64,000 nt of DNA, taken from Finegoldia magna ATCC 53516. Lineage in GTDB: Bacteria; Bacillota; Clostridia; Tissierellales; Peptoniphilaceae. The translations under genes and the position numbers were made by a program. Under the pieces are notes generated by a model. That model was not told the origin of the DNA and did no database searches. It worked only from the letters and a program-made list of their open reading frames with translations. The first letter of the stretch is position 1, and the number at the start of each line of letters is the position of its first letter. Shown here one piece after another: positions 15,645 through 23,958 of this stretch. The stretch spans positions 1,590,524-1,654,523 of the forward strand of contig NZ_CM000955.1 in assembly GCF_000159695.1 (NCBI RefSeq). Reading direction: 5' to 3'.

Positions 15645-18262
15645 TACATATTTTCCTTAATAGAACTAATCGAATTATTAATATCGTCGATTAAATGTGA
15701 ATATTTTTCAACTTTTTCTTTTTCCTTTTCTACAAGAGCTTCAGGAGCACCTTTTAAGAATCCTTCATTTTTTAGTTTTGATTCCGCTCTCTTTAATTCT
15801 GATTTAGCAGTATTTAATTCTTTTTCTAGTCTTTCCAATTCTTTAGAATAATCGATTAAATCATTCAAAGGAATGATAATTTTATAAGAATCTTTAACAA
15901 TTACTATATTATTATCTTCTGATATTTCTTCGTTAACCTTATATTCGTTAATAGAAACACTTGATCTAAATAGTGATTCTAGTTGTTTAAAATCTTCTTC
16001 CAAGTTTTTATCAGAAGTCAATATATATACATCAGATTGCTTTTTAGGTGCAATATTCATTTCTTGTCTAGAATTTCTAATACTAATTACAGATTCAACT
16101 AACTTGTCAATAATTTGTTCTTCGTTTTTATATGATTTGCTTTCAGAATATTTTGGCCATGTTTCATTGATCAACATATCATTTTTATTAGGAAGATAAC
16201 TATATATTTCTTCTGTGATATATGGCATGAATGGATGTAATAATTTTATTACATTAGTCAATGTATAAATCAAAACTGAGATTGCAGATTCTTTTAAATT
16301 AGAATCATCTCCATAAAGTCTTGGTTTAACTAGTTCAATGTACCAATCGCAGAATACATTCCAAGTAAAATCATATATTTTTTCAGCTGCAATACCAATT
16401 TCGTATTTATTTAAATTAGTAGATACTTCATCAATTACATCATTTAAGCTAGATATAATCCACTTGTCTTCAATTTGTAATTCAACATCATCTATATTTT
16501 TGACCTCATCTTCTACATTCATGAAAACAAATCTAGATGCGTTCCATAATTTATTACAGAAATTTCTATTAGCTTCTACTTTTTCCATGTAGAATCTTGA
16601 ATCATTTCCAGGAGTGTTACCGGTAATTAATGCAAATCTTAAAGCATCAGCTCCGTATTGATCGATAACTTCTATCGGATCAATACCATTTCCCAAAGAT
16701 TTTGACATTTTTCTTCCTTGAGAGTCTTTAACTAATCCTGTCAAATAAACATCTTTGAAAGGAACTTCTCCCAAATTATAAAGTGAAGAGAATACCATCC
16801 TAATTACCCAGAAGAAAATAATATCGTATCCTGTTACTAACACATTTGTTGGGAAGAAATATTTCAAATCTTCTGTTTCGTTTGGCCAACCTAATGTTGA
16901 AAATGGCCATAACGCAGATGAGAACCATGTATCTAAAGTATCTGGATCTTGAGTGTATTTTTCAGGATCTGGATTTTTTCTTGCAACTACAACTTCACCA
17001 GTTTCATTGTGATAATAAACTGGAAGTCTGTGTCCCCACCATAATTGACGAGATATGCACCAATCTCTTATGTTTTCTAACCAATTTACATAAACTTTTT
17101 CAAATCTTTTTGGAATAAATCTAATTTCTTCATTTTTATAAGCGTCTAAAGCTAATTTTGCTAGTTTATCCATCTTGACAAACCATTGTTTACTGATTAA
17201 TGGTTCGACAGTCGTATGACATCTTTCACAATGACCTACAGCATGTTCGTGTTCTTTTACTGAATCAAGTTGTCCGATTTTTTCCAAATCTTCGATAATT
17301 AATTTTCTTGCTTCATATCTGTCTAATCCAGAATATTTTCCATATCCTTCAACAATTTTTGCGTCCTCATCAATTACGATGCATTGTCCTAAATCATGTC
17401 TTGCTCCTACTTCGAAGTCATTAGGATCATGTGAAGGAGTAATTTTAACAATTCCCGTTCCAAATTCCATATCAACATAGCTATCAGCAATAACTTTAAT
17501 TTCTCTATTAACCAATGGTAATATCAAAGTTTTTCCAACAATATCAGTGTATCTTTCATCATCTGGATTAACAGCAACTGCCAAATCCCCTAATAATGTT
17601 TCCGGTCTAGTAGTAGCAATTACAATGTAATCATCAGAGTCTTTGAATTTATATCTAATATTCCAAAAATATCCTGATTCGTCTTCGTGAACTACTTCTA
17701 TATCACTTATTGCGGTATGACAATTTGGGCACCAATTTACAATTCTATCTCCTTGGTAGATCAAATCATCATTGTACATCTTTATGAATACTTCTTCTAC
17801 TGCTTCTGTTAAATTGTCATCAAGAGTAAAAGCTTCTCTACTCCAATCACAAGATACACCTAATTTTTTTAATTGATTTTTGATATTTCCACCGTATTCA
17901 TGTGTCCAGTCCCAAGATGCTTCCAAAAATCCATCTCTACCTAAAGATTCTTTGGATTTCCCTTCTTCTTTTAATTTACTTACAACTTTTGCTTCTGTTG
18001 CAATACTAGCATGGTCTGTCCCTGGAACCCAAAGAGCACTATATCCATCCATTCTATTTTTTCTAATTAAAATATCTTGTATAGTGTTATTTAACGCATG
18101 ACCAAGGTGTAAATTCCCAGTTACATTTGGTGGTGGCATTACAATTGTAAATGGTTTTTTATCTTTATCAATAACGCCTTTGAAGTAGCCTTCATTTTCC
18201 CAAATTTTATATATTTTATCTTCAAATTCTTTTGGATTGTAATTTTTTTCTAAGTTCTTCAT
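15644..18262 (-). CDS. valS: Valyl-tRNA synthetase
   Basis: Charges tRNA-Val and edits misactivated threonine. Class I signatures are present: the HIGH-type LHLGHALNN (about 48) and KMSKS in GRKMSKSLGNG (about 520). A CP1 editing domain lies between them (TTRPETLLGD, about 218), and zinc-ligand-like CxxC pairs occur near 177 and 345. The C-terminal about 65 residues form the ValS coiled-coil arm (LERLEKELNTAKSELKRAESKL). The 872-residue length is typical. AGGAG lies 5 nt before the ATG. No T-box leader is present, because the MBL gene ends only 14 nt upstream, so control must come from the rel-dtd transcript. Confidence 0.98.
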   Translation of the reverse strand: MKNLEKNYNPKEFEDKIYKIWENEGYFKGVIDKDKKPFTIVMPPPNVTGNLHLGHALNNTIQDILIRKNRMDGYSALWVPGTDHASIATEAKVVSKLKEEGKSKESLGRDGFLEASWDWTHEYGGNIKNQLKKLGVSCDWSREAFTLDDNLTEAVEEVFIKMYNDDLIYQGDRIVNWCPNCHTAISDIEVVHEDESGYFWNIRYKFKDSDDYIVIATTRPETLLGDLAVAVNPDDERYTDIVGKTLILPLVNREIKVIADSYVDMEFGTGIVKITPSHDPNDFEVGARHDLGQCIVIDEDAKIVEGYGKYSGLDRYEARKLIIEDLEKIGQLDSVKEHEHAVGHCERCHTTVEPLISKQWFVKMDKLAKLALDAYKNEEIRFIPKRFEKVYVNWLENIRDWCISRQLWWGHRLPVYYHNETGEVVVARKNPDPEKYTQDPDTLDTWFSSALWPFSTLGWPNETEDLKYFFPTNVLVTGYDIIFFWVIRMVFSSLYNLGEVPFKDVYLTGLVKDSQGRKMSKSLGNGIDPIEVIDQYGADALRFALITGNTPGNDSRFYMEKVEANRNFCNKLWNASRFVFMNVEDEVKNIDDVELQIEDKWIISSLNDVIDEVSTNLNKYEIGIAAEKIYDFTWNVFCDWYIELVKPRLYGDDSNLKESAISVLIYTLTNVIKLLHPFMPYITEEIYSYLPNKNDMLINETWPKYSESKSYKNEEQIIDKLVESVISIRNSRQEMNIAPKKQSDVYILTSDKNLEEDFKQLESLFRSSVSINEYKVNEEISEDNNIVIVKDSYKIIIPLNDLIDYSKELERLEKELNTAKSELKRAESKLKNEGFLKGAPEALVEKEKEKVEKYSHLIDDINNSISSIKENM

Positions 18263-18276
18263 AATTCTCCTAAATT

Positions 18277-18885
18277 TTATTTAAAATATGGATTGTATTT
18301 CTTTTCATCACCCATATTGGTTTCTGGTCCGTGTCCAGGATAAACTTTTATATCATTATTTAAAAGCTTTAACTTTTCAACACTGTTTTTTATATCTTCA
18401 AAACTTGCAGTCGGTAAATCATATCTACCTATTGAATTCTTAAACAACATATCTCCTGAAAACATTACGTCTTTGTAAATATAGCAGCTAGAACCATAAG
18501 TATGCCCTGGAGTTTCTAGGACTGATATTTTAGAATCATTAAACTCAATCGTATCTCCTTCTTTTACATAATGATCTGCAATTAAAGTAATTGGATTACC
18601 AACTTTTCTTGTATAATTTTTTTCGGGATCTTCAAGTAAATCTTTTTCTTTTTCTGGAGCATAAATAACAGTATTTAGCTTATTTTTTAATTCTTCAGCT
18701 GCAAATATATGATCAAAATGGCCATGTGTAATCAATATAAATTGTATTTCTAAATTGCGATTTTTGATATATTCACAAATATCATCAGCTTGTGCACCTG
18801 GATCCACAACAAAACATTTATTATCTTCCGATAAAATGTACATGTTTTCTCCATATTTTGTAGTAACTATTTTGTCTAATGTCAT
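18277..18885 (-). CDS. MBL-fold metallo-hydrolase (glyoxalase II-like)
   Basis: A 202-residue metallo-beta-lactamase-fold hydrolase. The metal motif THGHFDH is at 53-59, with the further ligands GHTYGSSCY (about 130), SGDMLF (about 149) and the final PGHGPET (about 185). The size and pattern match the YcbL/glyoxalase II-like group that is routinely found after rel and dtd in clostridia. A thioester substrate is plausible but not shown. Its ATG overlaps the dtd stop by one base (TAATG). Confidence 0.88.
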   Translation of the reverse strand: MTLDKIVTTKYGENMYILSEDNKCFVVDPGAQADDICEYIKNRNLEIQFILITHGHFDHIFAAEELKNKLNTVIYAPEKEKDLLEDPEKNYTRKVGNPITLIADHYVKEGDTIEFNDSKISVLETPGHTYGSSCYIYKDVMFSGDMLFKNSIGRYDLPTASFEDIKNSVEKLKLLNNDIKVYPGHGPETNMGDEKKYNPYFK

Positions 18886-19331
18886 TATTCACTCCTACTA
18901 TCTATAATTATCGTAACTGGTCCATCATTTGTAAGTGATACCTTCATATCAGCTCCAAATTCCCCAGTTTGAAAAGGTACATTTTCTTTTTTTAACTCTT
19001 CAATAAACTTTTCGTATAAATCTCTAGCAAATTCTCCTTTGGCACATTTATCAAATGATGGTCTATTCCCTTTTCTAGTACTTGCATACAATGTAAACTG
19101 AGAGACCAGTAAAATTTCATAATTTAAATCTTTGATTGAAAGATTAAGCTTATCTTCTTCATCAGAAAATATTCTTAAATTAACAAGTTTTCTGATGCAA
19201 TAATCAATATCCTGTTCATTATCATCTCTATGAATTCCTAGTAGTACTAAAAAACCATCTTTAATTTCACTTTTTGTTGTACCATCTATTTCCACTTTTG
19301 CTTTATTAACTCTTTGAACTAATAATTTCAT
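18885..19331 (-). CDS. dtd: D-aminoacyl-tRNA deacylase
   Basis: Hydrolyses D-aminoacyl-tRNA (and Gly-tRNA-Ala), recycling tRNAs and enforcing homochirality. Both family motifs are intact: SQFT at 77-80 and the Gly-cisPro loop in NDGPVT at 135-140. Its 148 residues are standard. It overlaps rel upstream and the MBL gene downstream by one base each, giving a tightly coupled cluster of translation-quality and stringent-response genes. Confidence 0.96.
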   Translation of the reverse strand: MKLLVQRVNKAKVEIDGTTKSEIKDGFLVLLGIHRDDNEQDIDYCIRKLVNLRIFSDEEDKLNLSIKDLNYEILLVSQFTLYASTRKGNRPSFDKCAKGEFARDLYEKFIEELKKENVPFQTGEFGADMKVSLTNDGPVTIIIDSRSE

Positions 19332-21502
19332 TATGAATTCACCCTAAAAACGTCAATAGTTCCTTTAATATTTTTAATTCTAGCAATTACTGTATCGATT
19401 TGAGAACTATAGCTGATTTCTAATATTATATTAATCGTTACTGTTTTGTCTTTATTTGTTCTTGTGTTAAATGTTTTAATGTTTAATTTGCACTCACTTA
19501 TAACTTTAGTTATATCAGCAAGATAACCGACATTACTAAAAGATATTATTTGAAGTTCAACTTGATAATTATGATTTATTAAATTACTTCCCCATCTAAC
19601 TGTGATTAATCTATCTTTGTCATTGACAGTTTTTACATTGGAACAATCTCTTCTGTGAACACTAATTCCTCTACCTCTAGTAATGTATCCGACTATTTCG
19701 TCACCAGGAATTGGGTTGCAACATTTAGCAAGTTTTATCTCTACATTGTCAATTCCATCAATTACTACTCCACTTTCTTTTGGCTCTTCATTAACAAAAT
19801 CGACATGATTTGGTTTATTGACAACTTGGTCTGTTTCATAATAGTCTTTGTGGTATTCCTTTAGCTTAGGAATAACTTGCGTAACCCTTGTAGAACCATA
19901 ACCAATAGCTGCGTACAAATCATCAATAGATGAAAAACTTAATTTACTTGCAATTTCTTCAAGCCATTCTCTTTTTAGTAATTCGTTGAAACTATAGCCC
20001 ATTTTTGCAACTTCTTTTTCAAGCATATCTCTTCCAGAAACAATATTTTCAGTTCTTTGTTCCTTTTTAAACCACTGTTTGATTTTTGTTTTTGCTTGAG
20101 AAGATTTTACGATTTTAAGCCAGTCTTTTGAAGGGCCTGAATTTGGGTTTGTAAGGATTTCAACCACATTTCCTGTTTTTAATTTGTAAGTTAATGGTAC
20201 AATCTTTCCGTCTACTTTTGCACCAACACATTTGTTTCCTACTGCAGAGTGAACTTTATAAGCAAAATCAATAGGTGTTGAACCAGATGGCAAATCCATT
20301 ACATCGCCTTTTGGTGAGTAAACAAAAACTTCATCATTGGCAAATTCTTCTTTGAATAAATCCATAAATTCTTTTGAATCGGTATAATCTTTTTGCCAAT
20401 CCATGATTTCTCTTAGCCATGCTAATTTGCTATCATATTTCGATTTTTTATTAGTTGTACCTTCCTTGTATTTCCAATGTGCAGCGATACCATATTCAGA
20501 AGTTTTATGCATTTCCCAAGTTCTTATTTGTATCTCATATGTTCTTCCGTCATGAGCTAATATTGTAGTGTGTAAAGATTGGTACATATTAGGTTTTGGA
20601 GTTGCAATATAATCTTTGAAAGTATTAGGTATTGGCCTGAAGAATCTATGAGCAATTCCCAAAACATCATAGCATTCACTTTCTTTGTTTACTATAACTC
20701 TGATGGCTGATAAATCTTTGATTTCTTCAAAAGCCAAATGTTTTTTGTACATTTTCTTATATATTGAAAAAACACTTTTTGGTCTTCCAAAAATCTCTGC
20801 TTTTATATTATATTTTTCAAGTTCATCTTGGAATTGTCTTATAATGTTTTGAATTTGGGATTCTCTTTGTTGTCTAGTTTCGTTTATTTTATTTACAATA
20901 TCTTGGTAAATATTTGGTTCCAAATACTTTAAGCTTAAATCTTCTAATTCCCATTTAATCGTAGACATACCAAGTCTGTGAGCAAGTGGTGCATAAATTT
21001 CTAATACTTCATTGGCTTTTTCAATCTGTTTTTCACGAGTCATGTATTCCAAAGTTCTCATATTGTGAAGTCTGTCAGACAATTTGATTATTATAACTCT
21101 GATGTCCTTGGCCATTGCCAATATCATTTTCTTTAAATTTTCTGCTTGATTATCTTTTTTAGTTTTAAATTTAATTTGTTTTAATTTTGTAACACCATCG
21201 ACCAGGTCAGCTATTTCTTTACTAAACAGATACTCTAAATCTTCGTAAGTAATTTCTGTATCCTCTACGACATCATGAAATAGTCCGGCTATGATAGTTG
21301 CATCATCCATATTCAAAGAAGCCAAAATTTTTGCTACAGCCATTGGATGAATTGCATAAGGCTCACCAGAATTTCTAAACTGTCCCTCATGAGCTCTAAC
21401 CATGTAGCCATATGCTCTAGTTATCTCATCTACATCAGTATTTGGATTATACGATTTTATAGATTTTATCAAACTTTGTAAATCCGATTGTTCATAATGC
21501 AT
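19331..21502 (-). CDS. relA: Bifunctional (p)ppGpp synthetase/hydrolase Rel
   Basis: Makes and degrades the stringent-response alarmone (p)ppGpp. Domain order is complete: HD hydrolase with the catalytic HD pair (FHDVVEDT, His76-Asp77), synthetase with YQSLHTTI (about 310), TGS with VMDLPSGSTPIDFAY (about 400), the zinc-finger/CC region (KLAKCCNPIPGDEIVGYI, about 585) and a C-terminal ACT domain. The 723 residues match long Rel enzymes. The intact HD motif indicates a bifunctional Rel and not a synthetase-only RelA. GGAGG precedes the ATG, and a promoter lies at 21534-21563. It heads a unit with dtd, MBL, valS, the small ORF, hpt and the methyltransferase. Confidence 0.97.
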   Translation of the reverse strand: MHYEQSDLQSLIKSIKSYNPNTDVDEITRAYGYMVRAHEGQFRNSGEPYAIHPMAVAKILASLNMDDATIIAGLFHDVVEDTEITYEDLEYLFSKEIADLVDGVTKLKQIKFKTKKDNQAENLKKMILAMAKDIRVIIIKLSDRLHNMRTLEYMTREKQIEKANEVLEIYAPLAHRLGMSTIKWELEDLSLKYLEPNIYQDIVNKINETRQQRESQIQNIIRQFQDELEKYNIKAEIFGRPKSVFSIYKKMYKKHLAFEEIKDLSAIRVIVNKESECYDVLGIAHRFFRPIPNTFKDYIATPKPNMYQSLHTTILAHDGRTYEIQIRTWEMHKTSEYGIAAHWKYKEGTTNKKSKYDSKLAWLREIMDWQKDYTDSKEFMDLFKEEFANDEVFVYSPKGDVMDLPSGSTPIDFAYKVHSAVGNKCVGAKVDGKIVPLTYKLKTGNVVEILTNPNSGPSKDWLKIVKSSQAKTKIKQWFKKEQRTENIVSGRDMLEKEVAKMGYSFNELLKREWLEEIASKLSFSSIDDLYAAIGYGSTRVTQVIPKLKEYHKDYYETDQVVNKPNHVDFVNEEPKESGVVIDGIDNVEIKLAKCCNPIPGDEIVGYITRGRGISVHRRDCSNVKTVNDKDRLITVRWGSNLINHNYQVELQIISFSNVGYLADITKVISECKLNIKTFNTRTNKDKTVTINIILEISYSSQIDTVIARIKNIKGTIDVFRVNS

Positions 21503-21533
21503 AAAGCTACCTCCTAATAATTATTTTGTTATA

Positions 21534-21563
21534 ATTATACCATAACATGAGCATTATTGTTAA
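21534..21563 (-). promoter_or_regulatory. Promoter for the rel operon
   Basis: Minus strand: -35 TTAACA (21558-21563), an 18-nt spacer and -10 TATAAT (21534-21539), between recJ and rel. Confidence 0.7.
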
Positions 21564-21566
21564 CAT

Positions 21567-23309
21567 TTATCTTAAATCAATTAAATTTAATTGAATATTC
21601 TTAACATTATTAAAATCATTTATTTCGGGATAGTATATAATATCGATATTTGCGTTACAAGCAATATTGTTTTCAAGTTGACTCATTACATTTTCACCGA
21701 ATTTTTCTAATAAATAATTATATTTATCTATAGCTTCTGAAAACAAAATTGCATCAATTGTTTTATTATTTTTGAGTAACTTCAACTTCAAAACATTCTT
21801 ATTTTTCCCAATCATCTTTGCAAAAATAATTTCCAAGTCTCTATCTCCCAAAATAGGTCTAGGGTTATCTTTTCCAAATGGACGCAAACGATCGATTTCT
21901 TCTATCAAATCAAAATCTATCTTGTCGACATAAAAGCTTGAATCAATCAGAATTTTTTTTACAAAATCTTCTTCTGTTAGTTTGCTATTTTGATTAACTT
22001 TAGTCCTAAACTCATCTAATTTATCCTCTTCAATTGATAATCCACATGCCATAGGATGTCCACCAAATGATACAAACATTTCTCTAAACTCATCAAATTC
22101 TTTGAATATATCATACTCAGAAATACTTCTTCCTGATCCTTTAAGAATATTTTCATTTTCAGATTTTGTTAATATTAAAGTCGGTTTATTGTATTTTTCT
22201 TTGATTCTTCCAGCTATGATTCCACAGACACTCTCATGAATCCCTTCAACATTACAAATCAATATATCATCGTTTATAAGTTCTGTATTTTCAATTATTT
22301 CAACAGCTTTATTAAATCCTTCTTCTGTTAGTTTTTTTCTTTTTTCATTGAGATCAACTAAGATTTTAGCGTAAGCTTCCACATTATCCATATTTTCATC
22401 ACGAAATAGTTCAACGCCTAATTTTGCAGTATCTAATCTTCCAGCAGCATTGATACATGGACCAATTATAAATCCTAGACTGTAAACATTTACTCCATTT
22501 CTAATTCCAGTCATCTCAATTAAGCATTTTAAACCGTAATTATCAGTATTATTAATTTCTTGTAATCCTTTAGTAACAAAATATCTGTTTTCGTCTTTTA
22601 AATCGACGATATCACAAACAGTTCCCATTGCAACATATTGAAGTAAATTTTCACATTCTAACATGCCGTATCCTTTTTTGACATTAATAGCTTGAATTAA
22701 TTTATAACAAACCCCTGCGCCACATAAACTTTTAAATGGATACTTGCAAGATTGTTGCTGTGGGTTAATAACTGCATCAGCATTTGGAATGATTTCTTTT
22801 CCATCATGTTTTATTGTTTGGTGATGATCAGTTACAATTATTTTTAATCCATTTTGTTTGGCATATTCACATTGTTCTATAGCGCTTATACCATTGTCAC
22901 ATGTTATTATCAAATCAATATTATCTTCAATACATTTGTCTATTATATTAAAAGAAATCCCATATCCATCAGTCATTCTATTAGGAATATCATAAGAAAG
23001 TTTATCTGTAAAATATCCAAGACCATCAAGTAAAGTCATCGTCGACGAATTTCCATCTTGATCATAATCTCCAACTATTCTTATGTTTTGATCATTTTCA
23101 ATAGCATTGATAATTATATCTACCGCTTTATCCATATCTTTCATTAAAAAAGGATCATGATATGAATTTTCTGCAATAGGATTTAAAAAAGTTTGGAAAT
23201 CAGTTATGTTTCTATTTAATAAAATTTTTGCTATTAATGGATGAATATTATTTCGTTGTGACACTTCGCTAAAATTATTCCCTCTATTATTTATTAACCA
23301 TTTATTCAT
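21567..23309 (-). CDS. recJ: Single-stranded-DNA-specific exonuclease RecJ
   Basis: A 5'-3' single-strand exonuclease for recombination and mismatch repair. The 580-residue protein shows DHH-family motif I VGDYDQDGN (Asp81, Asp83, Asp85), motif III VTDHHQT (about 164) and the DHHA1 region with SFGGHPMACGLS (about 410), followed by an OB-like C-terminal part. It is close in length to the E. coli enzyme and lacks the longer C-terminal extension found in B. subtilis RecJ. GGAG lies upstream of the ATG. It is downstream of yajC with a strong hairpin in between, so it probably has its own promoter or relies on read-through. Confidence 0.95.
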   Translation of the reverse strand: MNKWLINNRGNNFSEVSQRNNIHPLIAKILLNRNITDFQTFLNPIAENSYHDPFLMKDMDKAVDIIINAIENDQNIRIVGDYDQDGNSSTMTLLDGLGYFTDKLSYDIPNRMTDGYGISFNIIDKCIEDNIDLIITCDNGISAIEQCEYAKQNGLKIIVTDHHQTIKHDGKEIIPNADAVINPQQQSCKYPFKSLCGAGVCYKLIQAINVKKGYGMLECENLLQYVAMGTVCDIVDLKDENRYFVTKGLQEINNTDNYGLKCLIEMTGIRNGVNVYSLGFIIGPCINAAGRLDTAKLGVELFRDENMDNVEAYAKILVDLNEKRKKLTEEGFNKAVEIIENTELINDDILICNVEGIHESVCGIIAGRIKEKYNKPTLILTKSENENILKGSGRSISEYDIFKEFDEFREMFVSFGGHPMACGLSIEEDKLDEFRTKVNQNSKLTEEDFVKKILIDSSFYVDKIDFDLIEEIDRLRPFGKDNPRPILGDRDLEIIFAKMIGKNKNVLKLKLLKNNKTIDAILFSEAIDKYNYLLEKFGENVMSQLENNIACNANIDIIYYPEINDFNNVKNIQLNLIDLR

Positions 23310-23324
23310 TCATTATCTCCAAAT

Positions 23325-23370
23325 AAAAAAATGGATTTATAGCTCAAACTTAAAATTTGAGCTATAAATC
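23325..23370 (-). terminator. Terminator downstream of yajC
   Basis: A 15-bp perfect stem (arms 23334-23348 and 23356-23370, 7-nt loop) followed on the minus strand by seven T (23325-23331). It separates yajC from recJ. Confidence 0.9.
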
Positions 23371-23375
23371 AATTT

Positions 23376-23684
23376 CTATTTTTCTTCATTATCTTCTTTT
23401 TTGTCTTCTGTTACTTTTGCTGCCTTTACATTAGATGCAATAGCATTTTTAACGAACTCAAGTCTTGTTTTTTGTGATGCAGTTTCTAAAATAACACTAT
23501 CATCAGTTACAGAAACTATTGTTCCTTTAACTCCACCAATTGTAATTACTTCGTCTCCAACTTTTATAGCGTTTCTCATATCCATTAATTGTTTTTGTTG
23601 TTTTTGTTGTGGACGAATCATTAAAAAATACATTACAGCAAAAAGTGCAATCAAAGGCAATAATGATGCTAACATTTTTGGCAT
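23376..23684 (-). CDS. yajC: Preprotein translocase subunit YajC
   Basis: A small accessory protein of the Sec translocon. The 102 residues comprise an N-terminal membrane segment (about 4-22), the hallmark MIRPQQKQQKQ just after it (about 22-32) and the conserved cytoplasmic domain GDEVITIGGVKGTIVSV (about 43-59). The highly charged tail ends in KKEDNEEK. GGAGG lies before the ATG. In many Firmicutes it directly follows tgt; here an IS110 element on the opposite strand separates the two. No secD/secF follows, since recJ comes next. Confidence 0.95.
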   Translation of the reverse strand: MPKMLASLLPLIALFAVMYFLMIRPQQKQQKQLMDMRNAIKVGDEVITIGGVKGTIVSVTDDSVILETASQKTRLEFVKNAIASNVKAAKVTEDKKEDNEEK

Positions 23685-23709
23685 AATAATCCTCCTCGTA
23701 TAATATAGT

Positions 23710-23728
23710 TGTAGTAATAAATACTACA
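23710..23728. repeat. Perfect short hairpin upstream of yajC
   Basis: A 7-bp inverted repeat (arms 23710-23716 and 23722-23728, 5-nt loop) in the gap between yajC and the IS110 left end. It may be chromosomal 5' UTR structure or part of the element's end; the sequence alone does not say. Confidence 0.5.
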
Positions 23729-23739
23729 TTTTATTCTCA

Positions 23740-23932
23740 ATCCCACTTTCTTATGGGATAATAATTGTATAGATAGAGGTCGTAGTCTCCCTCCTTGAAG
23801 CTAGTCTTCCTATTTAAGGGTTACGCCTCTACTTTACGTCCTTATCAGTATGAGCTGGATAGCACATTTCGTTGCTGTATGTCTAACGAGGTTTGATTGT
23901 CGTAAAGTTCTTGAGGGTTCTTTCTCTATCTA
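23740..23932 (+). ncRNA. Predicted IS110 bridge RNA
   Basis: The left end between yajC and the transposase folds on paper into three modules. First comes a 5' hairpin (23740-23745 with 23754-23759, 8-nt loop). Domain A is closed by 23774-23779 with 23826-23831 plus 23781-23784 with 23822-23825 (10 bp, one bulge), and carries an inner hairpin at 23793-23819 flanked by internal loops. Domain B is closed by CTTTACG (23832-23838) with CGTAAAG (23901-23907), directly abutting domain A. A hairpin followed by two looped domains upstream of the transposase is the published layout of IS110 bridge RNAs, which guide recombination through target- and donor-binding loops. Folding is by eye. The guide sequences were not assigned and the RNA ends are unknown. 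Confidence 0.6.
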
Positions 23933-23958
23933 AATTTATATTAAAGCTAGGTGATTTT

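Noticed and set aside
18263..18276. T-box leader for valS
   Set aside because: Only 14 nt separate valS from the upstream gene, leaving no room for a T-box and antiterminator.
23893..23958. Upstream start for the transposase at ATG 23893
   Set aside because: The added 22 residues do not resemble IS110 N-termini and overlap the predicted bridge RNA; ATG 23959 has a ribosome binding site and gives the family start MFYIGVDIAK.
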